Assembly (NCBI RefSeq): GCF_026240945.1
Contig: NZ_JAPFPY010000005.1
Span: 124,001-188,000 of the forward strand
Reading direction: 5' to 3'
DNA from: Mycolicibacterium sp. J2
GTDB taxonomy: Bacteria; Actinomycetota; Actinomycetes; Mycobacteriales; Mycobacteriaceae
Length of the DNA stretch: 64,000 nt
The notes beneath the pieces were generated by a model. The model made no database searches and was not told where the DNA came from. It saw only the letters and a program-made list of their open reading frames with translations. Position numbers and translations under genes: made by a program. Shown piece by piece: positions 56,234 through 64,000 of the stretch (its first letter is position 1; each line of letters begins with the position of its first letter).

Positions 56234-57457
56234 GTGGCCGTTTCCACTCTTTCCGATCTGCTGGCCGAGGGTGTCGAAGGGCGCGGCGTTCTGGTCCGTT
56301 CGGACCTGAACGTCCCCCTCGACGACAACGGGAACATCACCGATCCGGGCCGCATCATCGCCTCGGTTCCGACGCTCAAGGCCCTGGCCGAGGCCGGTGC
56401 CAAGGTCGTGGTGACCGCCCATCTGGGCCGCCCGAAGGGGGAGCCGGACCCGAAGTTCTCGCTGGCCCCGGTCGCCGCGGCACTGGGGGAGAAGCTCGGC
56501 AGGCACGTCCAGCTGGCCGGTGACGTGGTCGGCACCGACGCCTTGGCGCGTGCCGAGGGGCTGACCGACGGTGATGTGCTGCTGCTGGAGAACATCCGCT
56601 TCGACCCGCGAGAGACCAGCAAGGACGACGCCGAACGCCTCGGGTTGGCCAAAGCGCTGGCCGGGCTGGTCGAGGGCGCCGACGGGTCACCGGGTGCGTT
56701 CGTCTCCGACGGGTTCGGGGTGGTGCACCGTAAGCAGGCTTCGGTGTACGACGTGGCGACGCTGCTGCCGCATTACGCGGGCACGCTGGTGGCCGCCGAG
56801 GTCGAGGTGCTGCAGCAGCTGACCACCGCCGGTGAGCGGCCGTACGCCGTGGTGCTGGGCGGGTCGAAGGTGTCGGACAAACTGGCCGTCATCGAGAACC
56901 TCGCGACCAAGGCCGACAGCCTGATCATCGGTGGCGGTATGTGCTTCACCTTCCTTGCCGCGCAAGGGGTTTCGGTTGGTACGTCGTTGCTGCAGACCGA
57001 GATGCTGGATACGTGTCGGGACCTGCTCGAAAAGTACGGCGACGTGATCCACCTGCCGGTGGACATCGTGGTGGCCGACAAGTTCGCCGCCGACGCCGCG
57101 ACCGAGACCGTGGCCGCCGACCAGATCCCGGACGGCAAGATGGGCCTGGACATCGGGCCCGGGTCGGTGAAGCGGTTCGCCGCGCTGCTGTCCAACGCCA
57201 AGACGGTGTTCTGGAACGGTCCGATGGGCGTGTTCGAGTTCCCGGCCTTCGCCGCCGGCACCAAGGGTGTCGCCGAGGCGATCATCGGGGCCACCGAGAA
57301 AGGTGCGTTCAGCGTGGTCGGCGGCGGTGACTCGGCTGCCGCGGTGCGGCTGCTCGGCCTGCCCGAGGACGGCTTCTCGCACATCTCCACCGGCGGCGGC
57401 GCGTCGCTGGAATACCTCGAGGGCAAAACCCTGCCCGGCATCGACGTTCTGGACTAA
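56234..57457 (+). CDS. pgk: Phosphoglycerate kinase
   Basis: A 407-residue two-domain kinase making ATP and 3-phosphoglycerate. The N-domain contains [13 protein letters not shown] and [15 protein letters not shown]. The C-domain contains [13 protein letters not shown] near 360. The start GTG 56234 gives the conserved N-terminus [27 protein letters not shown]. It lies between gap and tpiA. The spacer is mainly a repeat element, which may weaken or alter its translation. Confidence 0.97.
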   Translation: MAVSTLSDLLAEGVEGRGVLVRSDLNVPLDDNGNITDPGRIIASVPTLKALAEAGAKVVVTAHLGRPKGEPDPKFSLAPVAAALGEKLGRHVQLAGDVVGTDALARAEGLTDGDVLLLENIRFDPRETSKDDAERLGLAKALAGLVEGADGSPGAFVSDGFGVVHRKQASVYDVATLLPHYAGTLVAAEVEVLQQLTTAGERPYAVVLGGSKVSDKLAVIENLATKADSLIIGGGMCFTFLAAQGVSVGTSLLQTEMLDTCRDLLEKYGDVIHLPVDIVVADKFAADAATETVAADQIPDGKMGLDIGPGSVKRFAALLSNAKTVFWNGPMGVFEFPAFAAGTKGVAEAIIGATEKGAFSVVGGGDSAAAVRLLGLPEDGFSHISTGGGASLEYLEGKTLPGIDVLD

Positions 57458-57465
57458 GGACATAC

Positions 57466-58251
57466 ATGGCCCGTAAGCCGCTCATCGCCGGCAACTGGAA
57501 GATGAACCTCAACCATTTCGAGGCCATCGCGCTGGTGCAGAAGATCGCATTCGCCTTGCCGGACAAGTACTTCGACAAGGTCGATGTCACCGTCATCCCG
57601 CCGTTCACCGATCTGCGCAGTGTGCAGACCTTGGTGGACGGGGACAAGCTGCGCCTGACCTACGGCGCCCAGGACGTGTCCCAGCACGATTCCGGCGCCT
57701 ACACCGGCGAGATCAGCGGTGCCTTCCTGGCCAAACTGGGTTGCACCTTTGCCGTCGTCGGCCATTCGGAACGTCGCACGTACCACGCCGAGAGCGACGA
57801 ACTGGTGGCCGCCAAGGCCAAGGCCGCGCTCAAGCACGGGCTCACCCCGATCGTGTGCATCGGCGAGGGGCTGGACATCCGCGAGACCGGTGAGCATGTC
57901 GCCTACAACGTGAACCAGCTCAAGGGTTCGTTGGCCGGCCTGTCGGCCGAGCAGATCGCCCAGGTGGTGATCGCCTACGAGCCGGTGTGGGCGATCGGCA
58001 CCGGGCGGGTGGCCAGTGCGGCCGACGCGCAAGAGGTCTGCAAGGCCATCCGCGACGAGCTGGTGACGCTGGCGTCACCGGATGTCGCCGCCTCGGTCCG
58101 GGTGCTCTACGGCGGTTCGGTGAACGCCAAGAATGTCGGCGAGATCGTCGCGCAGCCCGACGTGGACGGCGCCCTGGTGGGCGGCGCGTCGCTCGATGGC
58201 GAGCAGTTCGCCACTTTGTCGGCGATCGCGGCCGGCGGCCCCCTGCCCTGA
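57466..58251 (+). CDS. tpiA: Triosephosphate isomerase
   Basis: A 261-residue TIM barrel. The catalytic Lys is in AGNWKMN (residues 8-14), the His in [10 protein letters not shown], and the Glu in [13 protein letters not shown]. It starts 8 nt after pgk. A long inverted repeat follows its stop. Confidence 0.97.
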   Translation: MARKPLIAGNWKMNLNHFEAIALVQKIAFALPDKYFDKVDVTVIPPFTDLRSVQTLVDGDKLRLTYGAQDVSQHDSGAYTGEISGAFLAKLGCTFAVVGHSERRTYHAESDELVAAKAKAALKHGLTPIVCIGEGLDIRETGEHVAYNVNQLKGSLAGLSAEQIAQVVIAYEPVWAIGTGRVASAADAQEVCKAIRDELVTLASPDVAASVRVLYGGSVNAKNVGEIVAQPDVDGALVGGASLDGEQFATLSAIAAGGPLP

Positions 58252-58255
58252 CCCC

Positions 58256-58314
58256 GGAGTGATTTCGGCGCGGTTATCCGTGCTGGACGCGGGTTTCCGC
58301 GCCGAAATCACCTC
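58256..58314. terminator. Long-stem inverted repeat between tpiA and secG
   Basis: GTGATTTCGGCGCGG (58259-58273) and CCGCGCCGAAATCAC (58297-58311) form a perfect 15-bp stem with a 23-nt loop. GGA and CTCC flank it and extend the pairing imperfectly. It fills the 80-nt gap. It may act as terminator or processing site between glycolytic genes and secG, or be a mobile palindromic element of the REP type. It does not end in a T-run. Confidence 0.65.
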
Positions 58315-58331
58315 CGTGTAGGCTGACCGCC

Positions 58332-58568
58332 ATGGAACTCGCCCTGCAGATCACCCTCGTCGTCACCAGTGTCCTGGTGGTGCTGTTGGTGCTGCTGCAT
58401 CGCGCCAAGGGTGGCGGCCTGTCCACCCTGTTCGGTGGTGGCGTCCAGTCCAGCCTGTCCGGCTCGACGGTCGTGGAGAAGAACCTGGACCGGCTGACCT
58501 ATTTCGTGGTCGGCATCTGGGTGGTCTCCATCATCGGTATGGCGTTGCGGATCAAGTACAACGTCTGA
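58332..58568 (+). CDS. secG: SecG, preprotein translocase subunit
   Basis: A 78-residue protein with two transmembrane helices (about 3-22 and 55-74) and the family loop LLHRAKGGGLSTLFGGGVQSSLSGSTVVEKNLDRLT. It belongs to the SecYEG export channel. It is the conserved neighbour of tpiA in actinobacteria. Confidence 0.95.
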   Translation: MELALQITLVVTSVLVVLLVLLHRAKGGGLSTLFGGGVQSSLSGSTVVEKNLDRLTYFVVGIWVVSIIGMALRIKYNV

Positions 58569-58608
58569 CGCCGGCCGGTCTCGCCATGCGGGGCTGATGC
58601 GGCCCGTC

Positions 58609-58614
58609 GATAAT
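58609..58614 (+). promoter_or_regulatory. Predicted -10 of a leaderless ppc transcript
   Basis: GATAAT lies exactly 7 nt before ATG 58622, the spacing at which mycobacterial transcripts often begin on the start codon itself. No Shine-Dalgarno is present upstream of ppc, which supports a leaderless start. The first base deviates from TANNNT. Confidence 0.45.
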
Positions 58615-58621
58615 TGTGGAC

Positions 58622-61423
58622 ATGGCTGACAACGGACGCGTGGACACGGTGCTCGAACCGATCGGATCGGTGCAGCGCACCAGCGTCGGCCGGGAAGCCA
58701 CCGAGCCGATGCGCGAGGACATCCGGCTGCTGGGGGCCATCCTCGGCGATACCGTCCGCGAGCAGAACGGCGACGTGGTCTTCGATCTGGTGGAGCGGGC
58801 CCGCGTCGGCTCGTTTCAGGTGCGCCGCTCCGAGCTCGATCGCACCGATCTGGCGCGGCTGTTCGCCGGCATCGACATCCACCTGGCCATCCCGGTCATC
58901 CGGGCGTTCACCCATTTCGCCCTGCTGGCCAACGTCGCCGAGGACATCCATCGCGAGCGGCGCCGCGCGGTACACGAGGCGGCGGGCGAACCGCCGCAGG
59001 CCAGCAGCCTGGCCGCCACCTATCTCAAGCTGGCCGACGCCGACCTGGACGCGGAGCCCGTCGGTCGGGCATTGCGCGGAGCGCTGGTCTCTCCGGTGAT
59101 CACCGCCCACCCCACCGAAACCCGGCGCCGGACCGTCTTCGACACCCAACATCGGATCACCGAACTGATGCGGCTGCGGCTGCACGGCCAGACCAGCACC
59201 GCGGACGGCCGCGATATCGAGACCGAATTGCGCAGGCACATCCTGACGCTGTGGCAGACGGCCCTGGTGCGGCTCTCGCGGCTGAAGATCTCCGACGAGA
59301 TCGAGACCGGCCTGCGCTACTACCAGGCGGCTTTCCTCGAGGTGATCCCCAAGGTCAACGCCGAGGTGCGGACCGCGCTGGAGACGCTGTTCCCCGGGGC
59401 GGGACTGCTGGCCGAACCGATCCTGCGGCCCGGTTCGTGGATCGGCGGGGACCGCGACGGTAACCCGAACGTGAACGCCGATATCGTCCGGCTCGCCACC
59501 GGGCGGGCCGCCCACACCGCGATCGCGCACTATTTCGGCGAGCTCACGGCGCTGGAACAGGAACTGTCCATGTCGGCGCGGCTGGTGCACGTGTCCGATG
59601 ACCTGCTCGGGCTGACCGCGCTGTGTAGCGAGCCGGCGCGCGCCGACGAGCCCTATCGCCGCGCGCTGCGCGTCATCCACGCCCGGCTGACCGCGACCGC
59701 CGCGGCCATTTTGGACGAGCAGCCCGCCGATGTGCTCGATCTCGGCTTGGAACCGTACGTCACGCCCGCCGAGTTGCTGGCCGACCTGGACGTCGTGGAT
59801 GCGTCGCTGCGGGCCAACGGCAGCGCCGTGTTGGCCGACGACCGGCTGAGCCGATTGCGAGAAGCGGTCCGGGTCTTCGGGTTCCACCTGTCCGGATTGG
59901 ACATGCGGCAGAACTCCGAGGTGCACGAACAGGTGATCGCCGAGCTGTTGGCCTGGGCCGGGGTACACCCCGACTATGCCTCGCTGCCCGAGGACGAGCG
60001 GGTGGGTCTGCTGGCCGCCGAGATCGCCACCCGTCGGCCGCTCATCGGCGAGGGCGCCGAACTGTCCGAGCTGGCCCGCAAGGAACTGGGCATCGTCGCG
60101 GCCGCGGCGCGCGCGGTGAAGGTGCTCGGTCCGCAGGCGGTGCCCAACTACATCATCTCGATGTGCCAGTCGGTCTCCGACATGCTGGAGGCCGCTGTCC
60201 TGCTCAAAGAGGCTGGGCTGCTGGATGTCTCGGGTGAGCACCCGTACGCACCGGTGGGTATCGTGCCGCTGTTCGAGACGATCGACGACCTGCAGCGCGG
60301 GTCGGGGATCCTGGAAGCGGTGCTCGACCTGCCCGTGTACCGGGCCATGGTGGCCGCCCGCGACGACCACCAGGAGGTCATGCTCGGCTACTCGGATTCC
60401 AACAAGGACGGCGGGTACCTGGCGGCCAACTGGGCGCTGTACCGGGCCGAACTCGACCTCGTCGAATCGGCCCGCAAGACCGGAATCAGGTTGCGGCTGT
60501 TCCACGGTCGCGGTGGCACCGTCGGCCGCGGCGGCGGTCCCAGCTACGACGCGATCCTGGCCCAGCCACCGGGCGCGGTGAACGGCTCGCTGCGCATCAC
60601 CGAACAGGGCGAGGTGATCGCCGCGAAATACGCCGAACCGCGGATCGCGCACCGCAACCTGGAGACGCTGCTGGCCGCGACCCTGGAATCCACCCTGCTG
60701 GACGTCGAGGGACTGGGGGAGGCGGCCGAGCCCGCCTACCAGGTGCTCGACGACCTGGCCAGCCTAGCCCAGCGGGCCTACGCCGAATTGGTGCACGAGA
60801 CACCGGGTTTCGTCGAGTATTTCAAGGCCTCCACCCCGGTCAGCGAGATCGGTGCGCTCAACATCGGCAGCAGGCCCACCTCACGCAAACCCACGACGGC
60901 CATCTCGGACCTCCGGGCCATCCCGTGGGTGCTGGCCTGGAGCCAGTCCCGGGTGATGCTGCCCGGCTGGTACGGCACCGGCACCGCGTTCGAGGAGTTC
61001 ATCTCTGGCGGAGATGGCCGGCTGGAGGTGCTGCAGGACCTCTACGAGCGGTGGCCGTTCTTCCGGACCGTGCTGTCGAACATGGCGCAGGTGTTGGCGA
61101 AATCCGATATGGGCCTGGCTGCCCGGTATTCGGAACTGGTGGAGGACGAGGCGCTGCGGGCGCGGGTCTTCGACAAGATCCTGGCCGAGCACGACCGCAC
61201 CATCCGGATGCACCGGCTGATCACCGGTCAGGACGACCTGCTGGCCGACAACCCCGCCCTGGCCCGGTCGGTGTTCAACCGCTTCCCCTACCTGGAACCG
61301 CTCAATCACCTGCAGGTGGAGTTGCTGCGTCGGCACCGGGCCGGGGACACCGACGAGCTGGTACAGCGCGGCATCCTGCTGACCATGAGCGGGCTGGCCA
61401 CCGCGCTGCGCAACTCCGGCTAG
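58622..61423 (+). CDS. ppc: Phosphoenolpyruvate carboxylase
   Basis: A 933-residue anaplerotic enzyme that carboxylates PEP to oxaloacetate. The catalytic His is in [15 protein letters not shown] near 160. [16 protein letters not shown] near 590 and [20 protein letters not shown] near 628 form the active site, and the family ending [19 protein letters not shown] is present. ATG 58622 is preferred over an in-frame GTG at 58616 because of the leaderless-type promoter. It follows secG by 53 nt with its own promoter. Confidence 0.96.
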   Translation: MADNGRVDTVLEPIGSVQRTSVGREATEPMREDIRLLGAILGDTVREQNGDVVFDLVERARVGSFQVRRSELDRTDLARLFAGIDIHLAIPVIRAFTHFALLANVAEDIHRERRRAVHEAAGEPPQASSLAATYLKLADADLDAEPVGRALRGALVSPVITAHPTETRRRTVFDTQHRITELMRLRLHGQTSTADGRDIETELRRHILTLWQTALVRLSRLKISDEIETGLRYYQAAFLEVIPKVNAEVRTALETLFPGAGLLAEPILRPGSWIGGDRDGNPNVNADIVRLATGRAAHTAIAHYFGELTALEQELSMSARLVHVSDDLLGLTALCSEPARADEPYRRALRVIHARLTATAAAILDEQPADVLDLGLEPYVTPAELLADLDVVDASLRANGSAVLADDRLSRLREAVRVFGFHLSGLDMRQNSEVHEQVIAELLAWAGVHPDYASLPEDERVGLLAAEIATRRPLIGEGAELSELARKELGIVAAAARAVKVLGPQAVPNYIISMCQSVSDMLEAAVLLKEAGLLDVSGEHPYAPVGIVPLFETIDDLQRGSGILEAVLDLPVYRAMVAARDDHQEVMLGYSDSNKDGGYLAANWALYRAELDLVESARKTGIRLRLFHGRGGTVGRGGGPSYDAILAQPPGAVNGSLRITEQGEVIAAKYAEPRIAHRNLETLLAATLESTLLDVEGLGEAAEPAYQVLDDLASLAQRAYAELVHETPGFVEYFKASTPVSEIGALNIGSRPTSRKPTTAISDLRAIPWVLAWSQSRVMLPGWYGTGTAFEEFISGGDGRLEVLQDLYERWPFFRTVLSNMAQVLAKSDMGLAARYSELVEDEALRARVFDKILAEHDRTIRMHRLITGQDDLLADNPALARSVFNRFPYLEPLNHLQVELLRRHRAGDTDELVQRGILLTMSGLATALRNSG

Positions 61424-61435
61424 CTTGTCGCTGAC

Positions 61436-61789
61436 CTAGGGCCGTAACCGCCCGAGAACCCGGCGCACGGTTTTCTCGGTCGCGGCCACCGGCGCCAGCA
61501 CCGTCTCGCCGAGCGCGACCATCACTTCGACGCGCTCGACGATGCGCTCCATCCGTTCCAGCACACCGAACAAGCGCGGGGCCAGTTCGTCGATGCGGGT
61601 GATCGTCTCGTTGAACCGCGCCATGGTGGTGTCAAGGCTGCCGATGGACTTGTTGAGGTCCACCACCGTCACCTCCAGGTCGGCCAGCAGTGACTCGACC
61701 TGCCCGACGGTCATATCCGCGTTCAGCGCGGCCTGGGTGAGCGTCTTGATGCGTTGCCGCCCGCCCTTGGCTGCCGTGGGGTCTGCCAT
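61436..61789 (-). CDS. Coiled-coil protein of unknown function
   Basis: A 117-residue protein. A basic start (MADPTAAKGGRQRIKTLTQ) is followed by long heptad-like helices (about 25-100) with patterns such as LLADLEVTVVDLNKSIGSLDTTM and RIDELAPRLFGVLERMERIVERVEVMV. It has no signal peptide. The start at ATG 61789 is chosen because upstream residues are low-complexity and non-homologous looking. It converges on ppc with a 12-nt gap. A role in multimerisation or envelope scaffolding is guesswork. Confidence 0.75.
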   Translation of the reverse strand: MADPTAAKGGRQRIKTLTQAALNADMTVGQVESLLADLEVTVVDLNKSIGSLDTTMARFNETITRIDELAPRLFGVLERMERIVERVEVMVALGETVLAPVAATEKTVRRVLGRLRP

Positions 61790-61845
61790 GACATCAGTAT
61801 GGCCGCTACCGGAACCTCGGCGGGTGACGCTGCGTCTTAACGGAG

Positions 61846-61962
61846 GTGAGCCATTCATGCACATACCGCTGGCGGGACGAGATGCCTGCGGGGGAGGCGG
61901 CAGCCGAATACCTGGCCGGTTACCGCGACGCACACTCCGACGCGCCGCCGCGCGCCGAGTGA
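61846..61962 (+). CDS. Possible 38-residue protein, plus strand
   Basis: A frame from GTG 61846 to TGA 61962 encodes VSHSCTYRWRDEMPAGEAAA and continues to HSDAPPRAE. The codons are typical of this genome. It lies between two divergent and convergent minus-strand genes and ends 5 nt before the pgl stop. An in-frame TGA at 61825-61827 limits it upstream. The only Shine-Dalgarno-like GGAGG overlaps the GTG, so translation is doubtful. Confidence 0.3.
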   Translation: MSHSCTYRWRDEMPAGEAAAEYLAGYRDAHSDAPPRAE

Positions 61963-61966
61963 GCCC

Positions 61967-62689
61967 TCACAGCTTGGCGGCGGCCGCCTCGTCGAGCAGC
62001 CACACCGTCTTCTCCTTGCCGACCGCGCCGGCCGCCGGAACATCGACCGCGGCGGCGCCGCCGATCGCCGCCGCGACGGCTTCGGCCTTCTCCGAACCGG
62101 CGACCACCAGCCAGACCTCGCGGGCCCGCGCCACGGCGGGCAAGGTCAAGGTGATCCGCCGGGGCGGTGGCTTGGGCGAGTCGGTCACCGCGACGACGAG
62201 CCGGCCGGTTTCCTGAACCGCGGGGGTGTCGGGGAACAACGAGTTGATGTGCCCCTCGCCGCCCATGCCCAGCAGGTGCACGTCGAACTCGGCGGGCAGC
62301 AGCTTTTCGTAGGCCGCGGCGGCGGCGTCGATATCCTCGCCGAACTCGCCGTCGCTGGCCGCCATCGCGTGCACATTCGCCGCCGGGATGTCGATGCTCT
62401 CCAACAGCGCCGCGCGGGCCTGCTTGGCATTGCGGTCGTCGTCGTCGGCGGGCACGAAACGCTCGTCACCCCAGAACAGCTGCACCTTGGACCAGTCGAT
62501 CTCGGTGCTGAAACCGGCCACGTGGCGCAGCAACGCGATCCCGACCGTTCCACCGGTGAGGACGACGACGGCCTCGCCCCGGTTGGCGATCGCCGAGGTG
62601 ATGGCGCCCACCAGCCGCGCGCCGGCGGCGGCGGCCAACTCGGTCGCGTCGAGATAGGTCTCGATCACCCGCTGGTTCTGATCAGACAT
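61967..62689 (-). CDS. pgl: 6-phosphogluconolactonase
   Basis: A 240-residue sugar-phosphate lactonase of the DevB/NagB fold. The motifs [29 protein letters not shown] and [18 protein letters not shown] are present. It hydrolyses the product of glucose-6-phosphate dehydrogenase. It overlaps opcA by 8 nt, so the pentose-phosphate set zwf-opcA-pgl is coupled. Last gene of that run. Confidence 0.96.
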   Translation of the reverse strand: MSDQNQRVIETYLDATELAAAAGARLVGAITSAIANRGEAVVVLTGGTVGIALLRHVAGFSTEIDWSKVQLFWGDERFVPADDDDRNAKQARAALLESIDIPAANVHAMAASDGEFGEDIDAAAAAYEKLLPAEFDVHLLGMGGEGHINSLFPDTPAVQETGRLVVAVTDSPKPPPRRITLTLPAVARAREVWLVVAGSEKAEAVAAAIGGAAAVDVPAAGAVGKEKTVWLLDEAAAAKL

Positions 62690-63593
62690 AAGCCACCTTG
62701 TCGATTCCCTGCAGTGCTTCCAGATAGATCTCGTCGGCGTCCAACCGGCGCATGTCCTCGGCCAGGCAGTCCCGGGTTTCCCTGCGCGCCAACGGAATCT
62801 GCGCGTCCGGTCGCCCGGTGCGGGTCAGGGTCGCGGTGACGCCGGTCTGCGGGCGGCTCAACACGATCGTCTCGCTGGCCCGGGTCAGTTCGACCTTGAG
62901 TTCACCGACCGCACGTGACACCGGGCAGTCCAGCCGACCGGCCAACCACCCGGCCAGGATGTCCAGGGCCGGCTCCTCTTTCAGTCCCGACACCAGCACC
63001 GAGGTGATCGGCTCGTAGGGCGCCTGATCCAGCGTCGCCGCCAGCAATGCGCGCCAATAGGTGATGCGGCTCCACGCCAGGTCGGTGTCACCGGGGGTGT
63101 ACCCGGCCAGCCGGCTCTTGATGCACGCCAACGGGTCTTCGCCGTTGGTGGCATCGGTGATGCGTCGGATCGCCAGCTTGCCCAGCGGGTCTTCGGCGGG
63201 TACCCGGGGCGCCAGGTCGGGCCACCACGTCACCACCGGGGTGTCGGGCAGCAGGAACGGCGTCACCACGCTGCTGGCATGGTTGGCCAGCGGTCCGGAC
63301 AGTCGCAGCACCACCACTTCGTTGGCGCCGGCGTCGCGTCCCACCCGCAGCTGGGCGTCCAGCCGTGGTTCGGTGGTCAGCCGGTCACCCGGGATGACGA
63401 CGATGACGCGACAGGGATGTTCGCGGCTGGCCACGTTGGCGGCCTCGATCGACTCCTCCAGCAGCGACTCGCTGTCGGGGGCGACCACCAGCGTCAGCAC
63501 CCGGCCGAGCGTGATCGCCCCGCCTTCTTCGCGCAGCGCCACGATCTTCTTGTTGATGGCACCGGTATTGGTGTCGGGCAGATCGACGATCAC
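62682..63593 (-). CDS. opcA: OpcA, glucose-6-phosphate dehydrogenase assembly/activator protein
   Basis: A 303-residue protein. GTG 63593 gives the conserved N-terminus [15 protein letters not shown] and is preceded by AGAAGGAG on the minus strand. It contains [31 protein letters not shown], typical of OpcA, which binds and activates Zwf in actinobacteria and cyanobacteria. A longer frame to 63794 overlaps the zwf coding region and is rejected. It lies 22 nt after zwf. Confidence 0.95.
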   Translation of the reverse strand: MIVDLPDTNTGAINKKIVALREEGGAITLGRVLTLVVAPDSESLLEESIEAANVASREHPCRVIVVIPGDRLTTEPRLDAQLRVGRDAGANEVVVLRLSGPLANHASSVVTPFLLPDTPVVTWWPDLAPRVPAEDPLGKLAIRRITDATNGEDPLACIKSRLAGYTPGDTDLAWSRITYWRALLAATLDQAPYEPITSVLVSGLKEEPALDILAGWLAGRLDCPVSRAVGELKVELTRASETIVLSRPQTGVTATLTRTGRPDAQIPLARRETRDCLAEDMRRLDADEIYLEALQGIDKVAYV

Positions 63594-63615
63594 GGCTCGG
63601 CTCCTTCTCGGATCA

Positions 63616-64000
63616 TCACGGCCGCCGCCATTCACGGCCGGACCGGTGCAGCATCTCGAACGCCGAATCGGGTCCCCAGGTGCCGGACTCGTACGGGTCC
63701 GGCTTACCGTGCGTCGCCCAGTAGTCCAGCGCGGGATCGAGGATTTTCCAGGACAATTCGACCTCGGCGTTGACCGGGAACAGGGACGGTTCACCCAGCA
63801 GCACGTCGAGGATCAACCGTTCGTAGGCCTCCGGCGATTCCTCGGCGAACGCCGAACCGTAGGAGAAGTCCATGCTGACATCGCGGACCTCCATGATGTG
63901 GCCGGGCACCTTGGACCCGAACCGCAGGGTGATGCCCTCGTCCGGTTGCACCCGGATCACCAGCGCGTTCTGGCCCAGCTCGTCGGTCATGGTGGCGTCG
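63616..64000 (-). CDS. zwf: Glucose-6-phosphate 1-dehydrogenase, C-terminal part only
   Basis: The last 127 or so residues of the enzyme. The segment ALVIRVQPDEGITLRFGSKVPG, then SYGSAFAEESPEAYERLILDVLLGEPSLFP and the end SGTWGPDSAFEMLHRSGREW are characteristic of the Zwf C-terminal domain. The catalytic N-terminal part lies outside the window, so the ATG at 63990 is internal. It is first in the minus-strand run zwf-opcA-pgl. Confidence 0.94.
   Translation of the reverse strand, partial: DATMTDELGQNALVIRVQPDEGITLRFGSKVPGHIMEVRDVSMDFSYGSAFAEESPEAYERLILDVLLGEPSLFPVNAEVELSWKILDPALDYWATHGKPDPYESGTWGPDSAFEMLHRSGREWRRP

Overview
The window is a high-GC actinobacterial chromosome segment, almost certainly from a Mycobacterium/Mycolicibacterium-type organism. 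From pyrR to zwf the gene order follows the pyrR to zwf2 stretch of the M. tuberculosis chromosome (recalled knowledge, not a search). It includes mycobacteria-specific genes such as the integration host factor mihF, the LprG lipoprotein with its P55-type exporter, and opcA. Coding is dense. GTG starts and 1-8 nt stop/start overlaps are common, so most genes sit in translationally coupled runs. No tRNA, rRNA, insertion sequence, prophage or CRISPR array was seen.

Layout. 1-1.3 kb: end of an MFS transporter. 1.3-10 kb: the pyrimidine operon pyrR-pyrB-pyrC-(PH-like membrane protein)-carA-carB-pyrF, with a PyrR-type RNA site in the leader. 10-14.5 kb: mihF, gmk, rpoZ, coaBC and metK, ending in an unusual tandem dyad repeat. 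14.5-18.6 kb: a flavin monooxygenase and two HSL-family esterases on the minus strand, facing a lysoplasmalogenase-like gene. 18.6-26.5 kb: priA, then a LysR regulator, an FAD oxidoreductase and two DUF202 membrane proteins, two tiny secreted proteins, and a DUF2207/LemA pair. 26.5-41.3 kb: fmt-rsmB-rpe-ribD, lprG with its exporter, and ribE, ribBA, ribH. The riboflavin run is interrupted by a 1619-residue secreted repeat protein.

41.2-45.1 kb is the most notable accessory region: a GNAT gene facing an operon of an unassigned 242-aa protein, a MurL-like epimerase and a MurD2-like ligase. Together MurD2 and MurL would place D-glutamate in the peptidoglycan stem by adding L-Glu and then epimerising it. 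45.1-50.2 kb: uvrC-rapZ-yvcK-whiA. 50.2-55.1 kb: a secreted clan-A glycosidase, a 650-bp low-coding gap, and an ABC exporter coupled to a phospholipase-D-fold protein. 55.2-61.4 kb: gap-pgk-tpiA-secG and ppc. 61.4-64 kb, minus strand: a coiled-coil protein and the pentose-phosphate genes zwf (partial), opcA and pgl.

The conserved genes supply nucleotides, CoA, SAM, riboflavin, glycolysis and the pentose-phosphate entry. The variable genes lie in the gaps of this backbone and mostly concern the cell envelope. Short repeat elements also sit in the gaps. One 30-bp unit is present three times in frame inside riboflavin synthase, and its core recurs in front of pgk.
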